The notes below the pieces were generated by a model. It was given only the letters and a program-made list of their open reading frames with translations, did not search any database and had not been told where the DNA came from. A stretch of DNA of 5,401 nt from Weeksellaceae bacterium (lineage in GTDB: Bacteria > Bacteroidota > Bacteroidia > Flavobacteriales > Weeksellaceae): assembly GCA_028694715.1 (NCBI GenBank), contig JAQVKJ010000115.1:1-5401 (forward strand), read 5' to 3'. This document shows positions 1 to 5,401 of the stretch, piece after piece; position 1 is the stretch's first letter, and the number at the start of each line of letters is the position of its first letter. Both the position numbers and the translations under genes were made by a program.

Positions 1-1399
1 AATCGACCCGAAAGAACAACGACCCATTTCCTACGGTCTGAATTCTCAAATGGTATTGGATGAAAATGAACAGATAAAAGAAATTCCGTGGAAAATCGGA
101 GGAATGTATGGAAGTGCACTCGAAAATGTGGTTTATTGGTTGGAAAAAGCCGTTGAAGTGGCTGAAAATGAACCTCAGAAAAAAGCCTTAGAGCTGCTGA
201 TAAAATATTACAACACCGGTGACCTGAAAGATTGGGACGAATATTGTGTTGCATGGACCGAAGCCACCGAAGGTGACATTGATTATATCAACGGATTCAT
301 TGAAGTTTATGGCGATGCCAAAGGTTATCGAGCTACCTATGAATCTGTGGTACAAATGAAAGATTTTGAAGCTTCACAAAGAATGAGTGTGCTCTCAGAC
401 AATGCCCAATGGTTTGAAGACAATTCGCCACTTGCAGCCGAACACAAAAAAGCCAAAGTGACAGGTGTTAGCTACAAAGTGGTGGATGTGGTCGGTGAGT
501 CGGGAGACGCCTCACCCGCTACTCCCATTGGTATCAATCTGCCTAATTCTGACTGGATCCGAGCCGAACACGGTTCAAAATCGGTAAGTCTCGGCAATAT
601 CATAGACGCCTATCAGGCTGCATCCGGTGGTTCGACCTTGGATGAATTCGCATATGACGATGACGAAAAAGAAAGGTCAAAAAAATATGCCGAACTGGCC
701 GACAATCTACACACTGCACTGCATGAGGTCATCGGTCATGCCAGTGGGCAGTTGAATCCAGGTGTGGCTACTCCCAATGTTACGCTGAAAAGTTATGCAA
801 GCACCCTTGAAGAAGCTCGGGCAGACTTGGTTGGACTTTACTTTTTGATGGATGAAAAGTTGATTGAACTCGGTCTGATGGAAAGTCTGGATGTGGGTAA
901 AACCGCTTATGACAAATACATCAGTAACGGCATGATGCTTCAATTAAGAAGAATTGAACCCGGCAACGATATTGAAGAATCACACATGAGAAACCGACAA
1001 CTGGTGGCCGCTTGGGCTTTTGAAAAAGGGAGCGAAAACAATGTGATTGAGAAAATCGTTGAAAACGGAAAAACATATTTCAAAATCAATGATTATGATG
1101 CTTTGCGCAAATTGTTCGGCGATTTGCTGCGTGAAATTCAAAGAATCAAATCAGAAGGAGATTACGAAACCGGTAAGAATCTTGTTGAAAATTACGGAGT
1201 GAAAGTGGACCGTCAGTTGCATGAAGAAGTGCTGAAGAGATTCGAGCCGCTGAATATTGCGCCATACAGCGGATTCATTAACCCTGTTTTGGTGCCGCAA
1301 ACCGATGATGATGGAAACATTACAGATATCAAAATTGAGTATCCGACAGATTTTGTGGAACAAATGCTCTATTATGATGAAAATTACAATTTCCTGTAA
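1..1399 (+). CDS. Dipeptidyl-peptidase III (peptidase family M49), 5'-truncated by the window edge
   Basis: This is a zinc metallopeptidase of the DPP III type, which removes dipeptides from the N-terminus of short peptides. The frame is already open at base 2, so the ATG at 50 is internal and the gene starts outside the window. Numbering residues from that ATG, the M49 signature HEVIGH is at 225-230 (bases 722-739): H225 and H230 should bind zinc and E226 is the catalytic Glu. EEARAD at 254-259 gives the third ligand, E255. FIEVY at 83-87 matches the substrate-binding E-x-Y of human DPP III (E316/Y318). HMRNR at 312-316 matches its H568/R572 pair. LPN...GSKSVSLGNI at 164-184 is also typical. 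About 219 residues follow HEVIGH, close to what I recall for Bacteroides DPP III (about 675 aa), so roughly 200 N-terminal residues are missing. A signal peptide therefore cannot be judged, and cell location is unknown. The gene ends at TAA just before an intrinsic terminator. Confidence 0.93.
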   Translation, partial: IDPKEQRPISYGLNSQMVLDENEQIKEIPWKIGGMYGSALENVVYWLEKAVEVAENEPQKKALELLIKYYNTGDLKDWDEYCVAWTEATEGDIDYINGFIEVYGDAKGYRATYESVVQMKDFEASQRMSVLSDNAQWFEDNSPLAAEHKKAKVTGVSYKVVDVVGESGDASPATPIGINLPNSDWIRAEHGSKSVSLGNIIDAYQAASGGSTLDEFAYDDDEKERSKKYAELADNLHTALHEVIGHASGQLNPGVATPNVTLKSYASTLEEARADLVGLYFLMDEKLIELGLMESLDVGKTAYDKYISNGMMLQLRRIEPGNDIEESHMRNRQLVAAWAFEKGSENNVIEKIVENGKTYFKINDYDALRKLFGDLLREIQRIKSEGDYETGKNLVENYGVKVDRQLHEEVLKRFEPLNIAPYSGFINPVLVPQTDDDGNITDIKIEYPTDFVEQMLYYDENYNFL

Positions 1400-1424
1400 G
1401 CCTAATAATTTTTTATCAATACTT

Positions 1425-1460
1425 AAAGTCCGTTTTCATTTTAGAGAACGGACTTTTTTT
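1425..1460 (+). terminator. Intrinsic (Rho-independent) terminator after the M49 gene
   Basis: A perfect 10-bp inverted repeat, AAAGTCCGTT (1425-1434) and AACGGACTTT (1447-1456), is extended inward by a T-G wobble, a T-A and a C-G pair. The loop ATTTTA is at 1438-1443. The right arm runs into seven T residues (1454-1460). It lies 25 bases after the M49 stop codon and should end that transcript, so pncA needs its own promoter or readthrough. Confidence 0.92.
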
Positions 1461-1497
1461 GATTGAAAAAGAACATCTCAATTCAGGATAAAATCAC

Positions 1498-1505
1498 TAA
1501 ATTTG
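1498..1505 (+). promoter_or_regulatory. Possible Bacteroidota -7 element upstream of pncA
   Basis: TAAATTTG matches the Bacteroidota -7 consensus TAnnTTTG at every fixed position and sits 5 bases before the pncA ATG. It lies between the upstream terminator and the gene, where a promoter is expected. No convincing TTG-type -33 element is present 17-23 bases upstream. If used, transcription would begin at or next to the ATG, giving an almost leaderless mRNA. In AT-rich DNA this match may be chance. Confidence 0.25.
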
Positions 1506-1510
1506 AAGCT

Positions 1511-2101
1511 ATGAAAGCACTCATCATTGTAGATATCCAATACGATTTTTTGGAGGACGGCCGGCTCGAAGTCTCGGGTGGCAACGAGGTGATTCCGGTC
1601 ATCAATGCACTACAGACAGATTTCGAATTGATAGTGGCTACCCAAGATTGGCATCCGCACAATCACAAAAGTTTTGCTGCCGAACATCCCGGGAAAAACG
1701 AGTTTGATGTAATTGACTTGAACGGTTTGCAACAAGTCCTTTGGCCAGTGCATTGTGTGCAGGGTACACAAGGAGCTGAGTTTCATAAGGATTTGAAAAT
1801 GAATTCTATAGAAGCTATTTTTAGAAAAGGAATGGATCGGGAAATCGACAGTTATTCAGGGTTTTATGACAATGGAAAACGAAAAAACACCGGATTGTAT
1901 GGCTATTTGAAAGACCGAAATGTTTCAGAAGTTTTTGTTGCCGGATTAGCAGCCGACTTTTGTGTTTATTTCACTGCGAATGACGCAATCGATTTGGGAT
2001 TTAAAACCACCATCATCGAAGAAGCTTCCAAACCCATCGATGCCGAGAATTGGGAGAAATTAAAAGATGCGTTCTTTGAAAATGGCGGAAATATTATTTG
2101 A
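1511..2101 (+). CDS. pncA: Nicotinamidase (bifunctional nicotinamidase/pyrazinamidase)
   Basis: This cytoplasmic isochorismatase-fold hydrolase converts nicotinamide to nicotinate and ammonia, feeding the Preiss-Handler route of NAD salvage. The 196-residue product has the usual length and a full active site. The catalytic triad is D8 (in LIIVDIQYDF), K106 (in FRKG) and C151 (in AADFCV). Metal ligands are D46, H48 and H52 (in QDWHPHNH) plus H81 (in WPVHCVQGT). DSYSGF at 113-118 is also a family hallmark. I chose ATG 1511 because family members begin M-K-A-L-x-I-V-D-I-Q. The frame could open at a TTG at 1463, but that would add 16 unconserved residues and start in the tail of the upstream terminator. 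There is no Shine-Dalgarno, as is common in this phylum. A same-strand gene follows after 39 bases. It has no intact cofactor or membrane segment, and the call is secure. Confidence 0.95.
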   Translation: MKALIIVDIQYDFLEDGRLEVSGGNEVIPVINALQTDFELIVATQDWHPHNHKSFAAEHPGKNEFDVIDLNGLQQVLWPVHCVQGTQGAEFHKDLKMNSIEAIFRKGMDREIDSYSGFYDNGKRKNTGLYGYLKDRNVSEVFVAGLAADFCVYFTANDAIDLGFKTTIIEEASKPIDAENWEKLKDAFFENGGNII

Positions 2102-2125
2102 TTTTTTATATTAAATCGAATTTTG
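2097..2125 (+). promoter_or_regulatory. Weak candidate promoter for the DUF6508-like gene
   Basis: TTTG at 2097-2100, overlapping the pncA stop codon, could be a -33 element. GAATTTTG at 2118-2125 differs from TAnnTTTG only at its first base, and the 17-base spacer is in the range for Bacteroidota promoters. It would start transcription roughly 10 bases before the ATG at 2141. The alternative is simple co-transcription from pncA. Confidence 0.25.
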
Positions 2126-2140
2126 CTTAAAACTTAAACT

Positions 2141-2560
2141 ATGAACGAATTTATTCCTGAAGAAAATCACATCGAAACCATCAACAACTACACAGCCGAG
2201 GATTGGAAACCTATGTTGGATCTGATCGAAGAAATCGAAAAGACTGAATCTTTTTACACCCTTGACGATAAGTCCCTATTTGATCCTTATAATTATTCGG
2301 CTGTGGTGGATAAATTCACAAATCTTATGTATGAAATTCCATTGATGATTAACTTCGATTGGCGAAAATGGGATGAGGGTAATAAAATCTACGCCACACA
2401 GGATTTTGATTTCGACAGCATAGACATTCCCACCAAATGCAAATTACTTTCGGCACTTGTTAGAAGTGAGCGCTTTAACGCAGGTAAACTTGCCATTGCC
2501 TTCGATAATGGGAAAATTCTAAAAATCCTTATTTCCATTCGTAAACAGCTCATTCAATAA
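2141..2560 (+). CDS. DUF6508-like protein of unknown function
   Basis: This is a small, probably cytoplasmic protein of 139 residues with no signal peptide or membrane span. The N-terminal part is acidic (several E and D residues in 6-47) and helix-like. The second half carries what I recognise as DUF6508 landmarks: a FDWRKW segment at 72-77, then VRSERFNAG at 107-115, followed by the C-terminal pattern D-N-G-K-I-L-K-I-L at 122-130. This matches the family pattern of FDW..W, then V-R-x-x-R-F-x-x-G, then a closing strand and helix. No biochemical role is established for the family to my knowledge, and no catalytic triad or nucleotide-binding motif is visible. The ATG is preceded by an A/T-rich leader and no Shine-Dalgarno. 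It lies 39 bases after pncA and 48 bases before the GH20 gene on the same strand, so it may be co-transcribed, although neighbours give no functional clue. The family assignment is from remembered pattern, not a search. Confidence 0.7.
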   Translation: MNEFIPEENHIETINNYTAEDWKPMLDLIEEIEKTESFYTLDDKSLFDPYNYSAVVDKFTNLMYEIPLMINFDWRKWDEGNKIYATQDFDFDSIDIPTKCKLLSALVRSERFNAGKLAIAFDNGKILKILISIRKQLIQ

Positions 2561-2608
2561 ACTTATTCTTGCAGAAAAAGTTTAATTTTAATTCTTCAAG
2601 ACACACAG

Positions 2609-3961
2609 ATGAAACACTTATTACTGCTGGCTTTTTCAATTAGCATCAATATCCTAAGCGCTCAGAACCAGCTGATTCCACAACCCGCAAAATTAGAACT
2701 GAAACAAGGCGAATTTGTAATTCCCGAGAATTTACTGATTTCAAAATCACTTCCACAGCAAGAAAGCAATTATCTGATCAACCGACTGAAGGGAAAATTC
2801 AATATAGAAATTTCCAAAAATAATTTAGCTGAAATACGAAAAATTTATATCCAGAAAGTTCATCCGGACGAATGGTACTCAATCTCTGTAGAAGAGAAAG
2901 GAATTTTTATAACTTTCTCAACAAAAACAGGCTATTTTCGTGCGCTTCAAACGCTTGCACAACTTTTTGAAGAACATCAGTATGACCGGAAAATCCCGGC
3001 GATGCTTATCGTGGACGAACCTCAATTCAAATGGCGCGGAATGCACCTGGACATAGTCCGTCATTTCTTTACTGTGGAGGAAGTCAAAAAATATCTGGAT
3101 TATCTGGCGATGTACAAAATCAACACTTTCCACTGGCACCTGACCGACGACCAAGGCTGGCGGATAGAAATCAAAAGCTATCCGAAACTGACCGAGATCG
3201 GTTCAAAAAGAAAGGAATCGATGATCGGACCATATGGCGACAATCGCTTTGACGGTCTGCCTTATGGTGGATTTTATACACAAGAAGAAATCAAAGAAGT
3301 GGTTGAATACGCCAAAAAATTACACATCAATATCGTTCCCGAAATCGAAATGCCGGGCCATGCGCTGGCTGCGCTTTCTGCTTATCCCGAACTTGCCTGT
3401 ACGACCGGAGCTTTTGAAGTTGCAATAAAATGGGGTGTTTTTGACGATGTGTTTTGTCCGAAGGAAACTACTTTTGAATTTGTTGAAAATGTGTTGGACG
3501 AAGTGATTGCGCTTTTTCCTTCCGAATACATCCACATCGGCGGTGATGAATGCCCCAAGGTGCGGTGGAAGGAATGTGCACATTGTCAGCAACTGATAGA
3601 ACGAGAGAACCTGAAGGACGAAGAAGGTTTGCAGAGCTATTTCATCCGTAGAATTGAGAAATTTGTCAATGGCAAAGGCAGGAAAATTATCGGTTGGAAC
3701 GAGATTTTGGAGGGTGGACTTGCACCCAATGCTGCTGTGATGAGCTGGACGGGTGAGGAAGGTGGAATTGAGGCAGCCAAATCCGGACATTATGCAGTGA
3801 TGACCCCAGGAGGTTATTGCTATTTTGATCATTATCAAGGCGACCCCCTGAACGAACCTCTGGCCTTTGGCGGCTACACGCCTTTGGATAAGATTTATTC
3901 CTATCACCCTGTTCCGGCGGTACTATCGACTGAGGAAGCTCCGTACTTAATGGGCGTTTAA
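2609..3961 (+). CDS. GH20 hexosaminidase, N-terminal open segment (signal peptide to most of the TIM barrel)
   Basis: This is the 450-residue part that ordinary translation would produce. Residues 1-18 form a type I signal peptide: M-K-H, a hydrophobic LLLLAF-rich core, and a likely cut after I-L-S-A at 18. The GH20b-like domain spans about 20-135, with R-A-L-Q-T-L-x-Q-L at 111-119. The catalytic barrel begins near 140 with W-R-G-M-H-L-D at 142-148, where R143 is a predicted substrate ligand. It continues with FHWHLTDDQGWR at 174-185, EIEMPGH at 245-251 and HIGGDE at 309-314. In HIGGDE, D313 polarises the acetamido group and E314 is the acid/base, in the substrate-assisted mechanism of the family. 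MSW at 378-380 and YFDHYQ at 405-410 are further barrel motifs. No clear promoter or terminator lies in the 48 bases before the ATG. Confidence 0.9.
   Translation: MKHLLLLAFSISINILSAQNQLIPQPAKLELKQGEFVIPENLLISKSLPQQESNYLINRLKGKFNIEISKNNLAEIRKIYIQKVHPDEWYSISVEEKGIFITFSTKTGYFRALQTLAQLFEEHQYDRKIPAMLIVDEPQFKWRGMHLDIVRHFFTVEEVKKYLDYLAMYKINTFHWHLTDDQGWRIEIKSYPKLTEIGSKRKESMIGPYGDNRFDGLPYGGFYTQEEIKEVVEYAKKLHINIVPEIEMPGHALAALSAYPELACTTGAFEVAIKWGVFDDVFCPKETTFEFVENVLDEVIALFPSEYIHIGGDECPKVRWKECAHCQQLIERENLKDEEGLQSYFIRRIEKFVNGKGRKIIGWNEILEGGLAPNAAVMSWTGEEGGIEAAKSGHYAVMTPGGYCYFDHYQGDPLNEPLAFGGYTPLDKIYSYHPVPAVLSTEEAPYLMGV
3959..3961 (+). other. In-frame TAA interrupting the GH20 gene
   Basis: The codon lies between GTT (Val450) and GCG (Ala452), in phase with both halves. 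Family members usually carry Gln at this point, encoded by CAA or CAG, so one C-to-T transition accounts for it. The following bases (GCGAAT) give no recognisable readthrough context, and no strong downstream stem is visible. Confidence 0.9.
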
Positions 3962-4846
3962 GCGAATTTGTGGACGGAATATATTCTGGATTTCAAACAT
4001 GTTGAGTACATGCTTTTTCCGAGGCTGATGGCACTGGCAGAAGTGGGCTGGGGGACGAACCGGGCAGAAAACTATCAGGAATTTGAAAACAGAGTGGTGG
4101 CGCATTTTCGATACTTGGACAAAAAAGGTATCAATTTCGCCAAAAGTATTTTTAATCCCAGCGGAAGGGTCCTAAGAACCAGAAACGGGATTTCATATGA
4201 ATTCTATATGTCAAAAGATGTACACAACATCCGTTTTACCACTGACGGCAGTGAACCCACCATTGATTCGGAAGCTTATCAATCGTCGATCAATGTTGAC
4301 CGGTCGATGACGATTCGGGCGGCTTATTTTGAGAATGGTGAGCAAAAAAGTGCGCTCACAAGCCAGCGATTCAATGTGAGTCAATCGACCGGAAAATCGA
4401 TTGAATTGCTTCATCAGCCGAGTCCCAATTATGCTTTTGGAGGCGCATTGACCTTGGTGGACGGGATTGAAGGCGATCCGAAAGTGCTGGGCAAAACCTG
4501 GCTTGGATTCAGCGGAACAGATGTAATTGCAAGTATTGATTTGGGACAAAAAACGGATTTTTCAAAAGTTTATTTCAATTCGCTCAACCATAAAGGAAGT
4601 TGGATTCATTTGGCTGGAGGAGCAAAAATTATGGTCTCAAACGATGGGGTGAATTTCAATACAATTGACGAAATCAGTCAACAAAAAATCGAGGATTTGA
4701 ATGGAAGGGTGGTGATTAATTTTGTTCCTGCACAGACTACCCGATTTCTGAAAATCGAGATTTACAATGCGGGCATCATTCCGGAAGGATACCCCGGTGC
4801 CGGACATGAGGCTTGGCTGTTTGTAGATGAAATAGGGGTGAAGTAA
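3962..4846 (+). pseudogene. GH20 hexosaminidase, C-terminal segment beyond the stop (barrel end, chitobiase C-terminal and discoidin-like domains)
   Basis: The 294 sense codons after the TAA stay open and retain recognisable domains, numbered here as in the joined gene. ANLWTEY at 452-458 and a FPRLMALAEVGW stretch at 470-481 are the last conserved GH20 barrel motifs, with W455 and E457 predicted to line the GlcNAc pocket. About 520-590 is a chitobiase/beta-hexosaminidase C-terminal domain, marked by FTTDGSEPT at 543-551 and M-T-I-R-A-A-Y at 567-573. About 600-745 resembles an F5/8 (discoidin) carbohydrate-binding domain, with D-L-G-Q at 644-647, ISxDG-like VSNDGVNF at 676-683 and R-F-L-K-I-E at 712-717. 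No type IX secretion C-terminal domain is seen. The TTG at 3968 could formally restart translation, but the product would lack a signal peptide and catalytic pair, so independent expression is unlikely. Confidence 0.85.
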
Positions 4847-4869
4847 TTTCAGAAATCATCGAAGACTTA

Positions 4870-5401
4870 TCAGTGTATATGGATTCCTGTTTCTGTCAGA
4901 AATTCCAAGAAATCTTCCACAGGATAATCAGCAGGAAAATTTAAGTTCTGATTTCTGATGGTTACATGAAAACAGGGTTGTCTTTTTTCTTTGATGTAAT
5001 AAATTTTTCCGTCGGTGACCATTTTATCCAGAATTTGTTCCAGAATTCTTTCGTACTTAAGGTTTCGTCCTCTCACACCGTTGTACTGTGAATAAGAAAT
5101 GTCAAAGGCTGCTCCGTAAGTGTGTGAACTATCTCCTTTGGCCGCATTGCTGTTGACTCTTCTTAGTCGGTTTTGACTTTTTTCGGTTCTCGTCAGCGAT
5201 GAAATACTAAGTTTTTTGGAAGTTCTTTCAAAAAACAAATCAGTGATTTCTTTGAGTGCATCGTAGGCTTCGGTAATCAGAACTGGATGGCTGTGGGTGA
5301 GTTTTTGGATGTTGTAACCGTCTCCTTCTTCGGGTACTTCAACGAGTTTGCCTTCTCGGATGAGTTCATCCAGCTGAAAATTGTCAGCAATCAGCGGAAT
5401 G
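4870..5401 (-). CDS. DUF5715-like protein with an M15-type (D-Ala-D-Ala peptidase-like) motif, 5'-truncated by the window edge
   Basis: The frame remains open to the right edge, so the TTG at 5238 is not the start; 176 residues are visible. Counting from the edge, the order is: a pre-domain with GYNIQKLTHSHP near 28-39, SSLTRTEKSQNRLRRVN at 67-83, SSHTYGAAFDISY at 91-103, and CFHVT at 143-147. The S-x-H-x-x-G-x-A-x-D pattern followed by a late His is the zinc site of M15 peptidases (H93, D100 and H145 as likely ligands), and the SLTRT...LRR.N lead-in is what I recall of DUF5715. A role in cutting cell-wall peptides is inferred from this resemblance only. The N-terminus is outside the window, so a signal peptide or lipobox cannot be checked. 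The gene converges on the GH20 gene with 23 bases between stop codons and no recognisable terminator there. Confidence 0.75.
   Translation of the reverse strand, partial: IPLIADNFQLDELIREGKLVEVPEEGDGYNIQKLTHSHPVLITEAYDALKEITDLFFERTSKKLSISSLTRTEKSQNRLRRVNSNAAKGDSSHTYGAAFDISYSQYNGVRGRNLKYERILEQILDKMVTDGKIYYIKEKRQPCFHVTIRNQNLNFPADYPVEDFLEFLTETGIHIH

Larger units (their letters stand above)
2609..4846 (+). pseudogene. Secreted GH20 beta-N-acetylhexosaminidase, interrupted by one in-frame stop
   Basis: Both open segments are in the same frame and join into one 745-codon gene, the usual length and order for Bacteroidota exo-hexosaminidases: signal peptide, GH20b-like N-terminal domain, GH20 TIM barrel, chitobiase-type C-terminal domain and discoidin-like domain. 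An intact enzyme (EC 3.2.1.52) would release terminal GlcNAc or GalNAc from chito-oligosaccharides, glycoproteins or peptidoglycan fragments outside the cytoplasm. Codon 451 is TAA (3959-3961), inside the conserved stretch read as L-M-G-V-stop-A-N-L-W-T-E-Y. The family typically has Gln here, so CAA-to-TAA is the simplest explanation. The shortened product would lose W455 and E457, predicted GlcNAc-binding residues, the last barrel strands and both C-terminal domains, and should be inactive. No other damage is visible, so the lesion is very young, a sequencing error, or is read through. TAA ends two other genes here cleanly, which argues against codon reassignment. Confidence 0.85.

Noticed and set aside
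1463..1510. TTG-initiated N-terminal extension of pncA by 16 codons
   Set aside because: It begins two bases after the terminator T-tract, uses a rare start, and adds residues absent from the family, whose N-terminus matches the ATG at 1511.
2558..2584. Inverted repeat TAAACTT / AAGTTTA after the DUF6508-like gene as a terminator
   Set aside because: The 7-bp stem has only one G-C pair and no following T-tract, so it is unlikely to terminate transcription.
3320..3907. Long minus-strand open frame (195 codons) opposite the GH20 barrel
   Set aside because: It is a shadow of the well-supported GH20 coding frame, has no recognisable motif, and would overlap conserved catalytic codons.
3959..3961. 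Reassignment of TAA to glutamine in this genome
   Set aside because: TAA ends the M49 gene right before a terminator and ends the DUF6508-like gene and the GH20 discoidin domain at expected lengths, so TAA works as a stop here.
3977..4020. Palindrome GAATATATTC (3977-3986) and small hairpin CATGT/ACATG (3998-4012) downstream of the GH20 TAA as a recoding signal
   Set aside because: The palindrome has no loop and the hairpin has only 5 base pairs. Both lie in codons for conserved GH20 residues, so the sequence is explained by the protein.
4381..4404. Perfect 8-bp inverted repeat TCAATCGA / TCGATTGA with an 8-base spacer
   Set aside because: It lies in the linker codons between the chitobiase C-terminal and discoidin-like domains of the GH20 gene. 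There is no adjacent promoter, and a repeat of this length can arise by chance.
4847..4869. Bidirectional terminator between the convergent GH20 and DUF5715-like genes
   Set aside because: The only symmetry is ATTTC-A-GAAAT, which has a one-base loop and cannot form a normal hairpin, and no T-tract follows.

Overview
The window looks like an ordinary chromosomal stretch from a member of the Bacteroidota, most likely the Flavobacteriia. This placement is inferred from the moderately AT-rich sequence, A/T-rich gene leaders with no Shine-Dalgarno, possible TAnnTTTG-type -7 promoter elements, and the gene families present (bacterial M49 peptidase, multidomain GH20 hexosaminidase, DUF5715-like protein). 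The genus cannot be told from the sequence.

Layout: (1) 1-1399 (+) is the C-terminal two thirds of a dipeptidyl-peptidase III (M49) metallopeptidase that runs off the left edge. It is closed by a strong intrinsic terminator at 1425-1460. (2) 1511-2101 (+) is a complete nicotinamidase (pncA) with all expected catalytic and metal residues. (3) 2141-2560 (+) is a small DUF6508-like protein of unknown function. (4) 2609-4846 (+) is a secreted family GH20 beta-N-acetylhexosaminidase, with a signal peptide, N-terminal domain, TIM barrel, chitobiase-type C-terminal domain and discoidin-like domain. Its frame is interrupted by one in-frame TAA at 3959-3961. (5) 4870-5401 (-) is a convergent, right-truncated gene for a DUF5715/M15-peptidase-like protein.

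Genes 2-4 lie on one strand with gaps of 39 and 48 bases and could be one transcription unit downstream of the M49 terminator. They share no obvious pathway: NAD salvage, an unknown protein, and extracellular amino-sugar hydrolysis. The window holds no RNA gene, insertion sequence, CRISPR array or phage-like module that I could see, and no gene-free stretch longer than 300 bases.

The most notable observation is the GH20 stop codon. It sits where relatives typically have Gln in a G-x-Q-A-N-L-W-T-E-like motif. A single C-to-T change (CAA to TAA) explains it, and the 295 codons after it remain open and domain-coherent. This points to a very recent nonsense mutation, a sequencing error or, less likely, readthrough. 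I found no convincing new biological system here.
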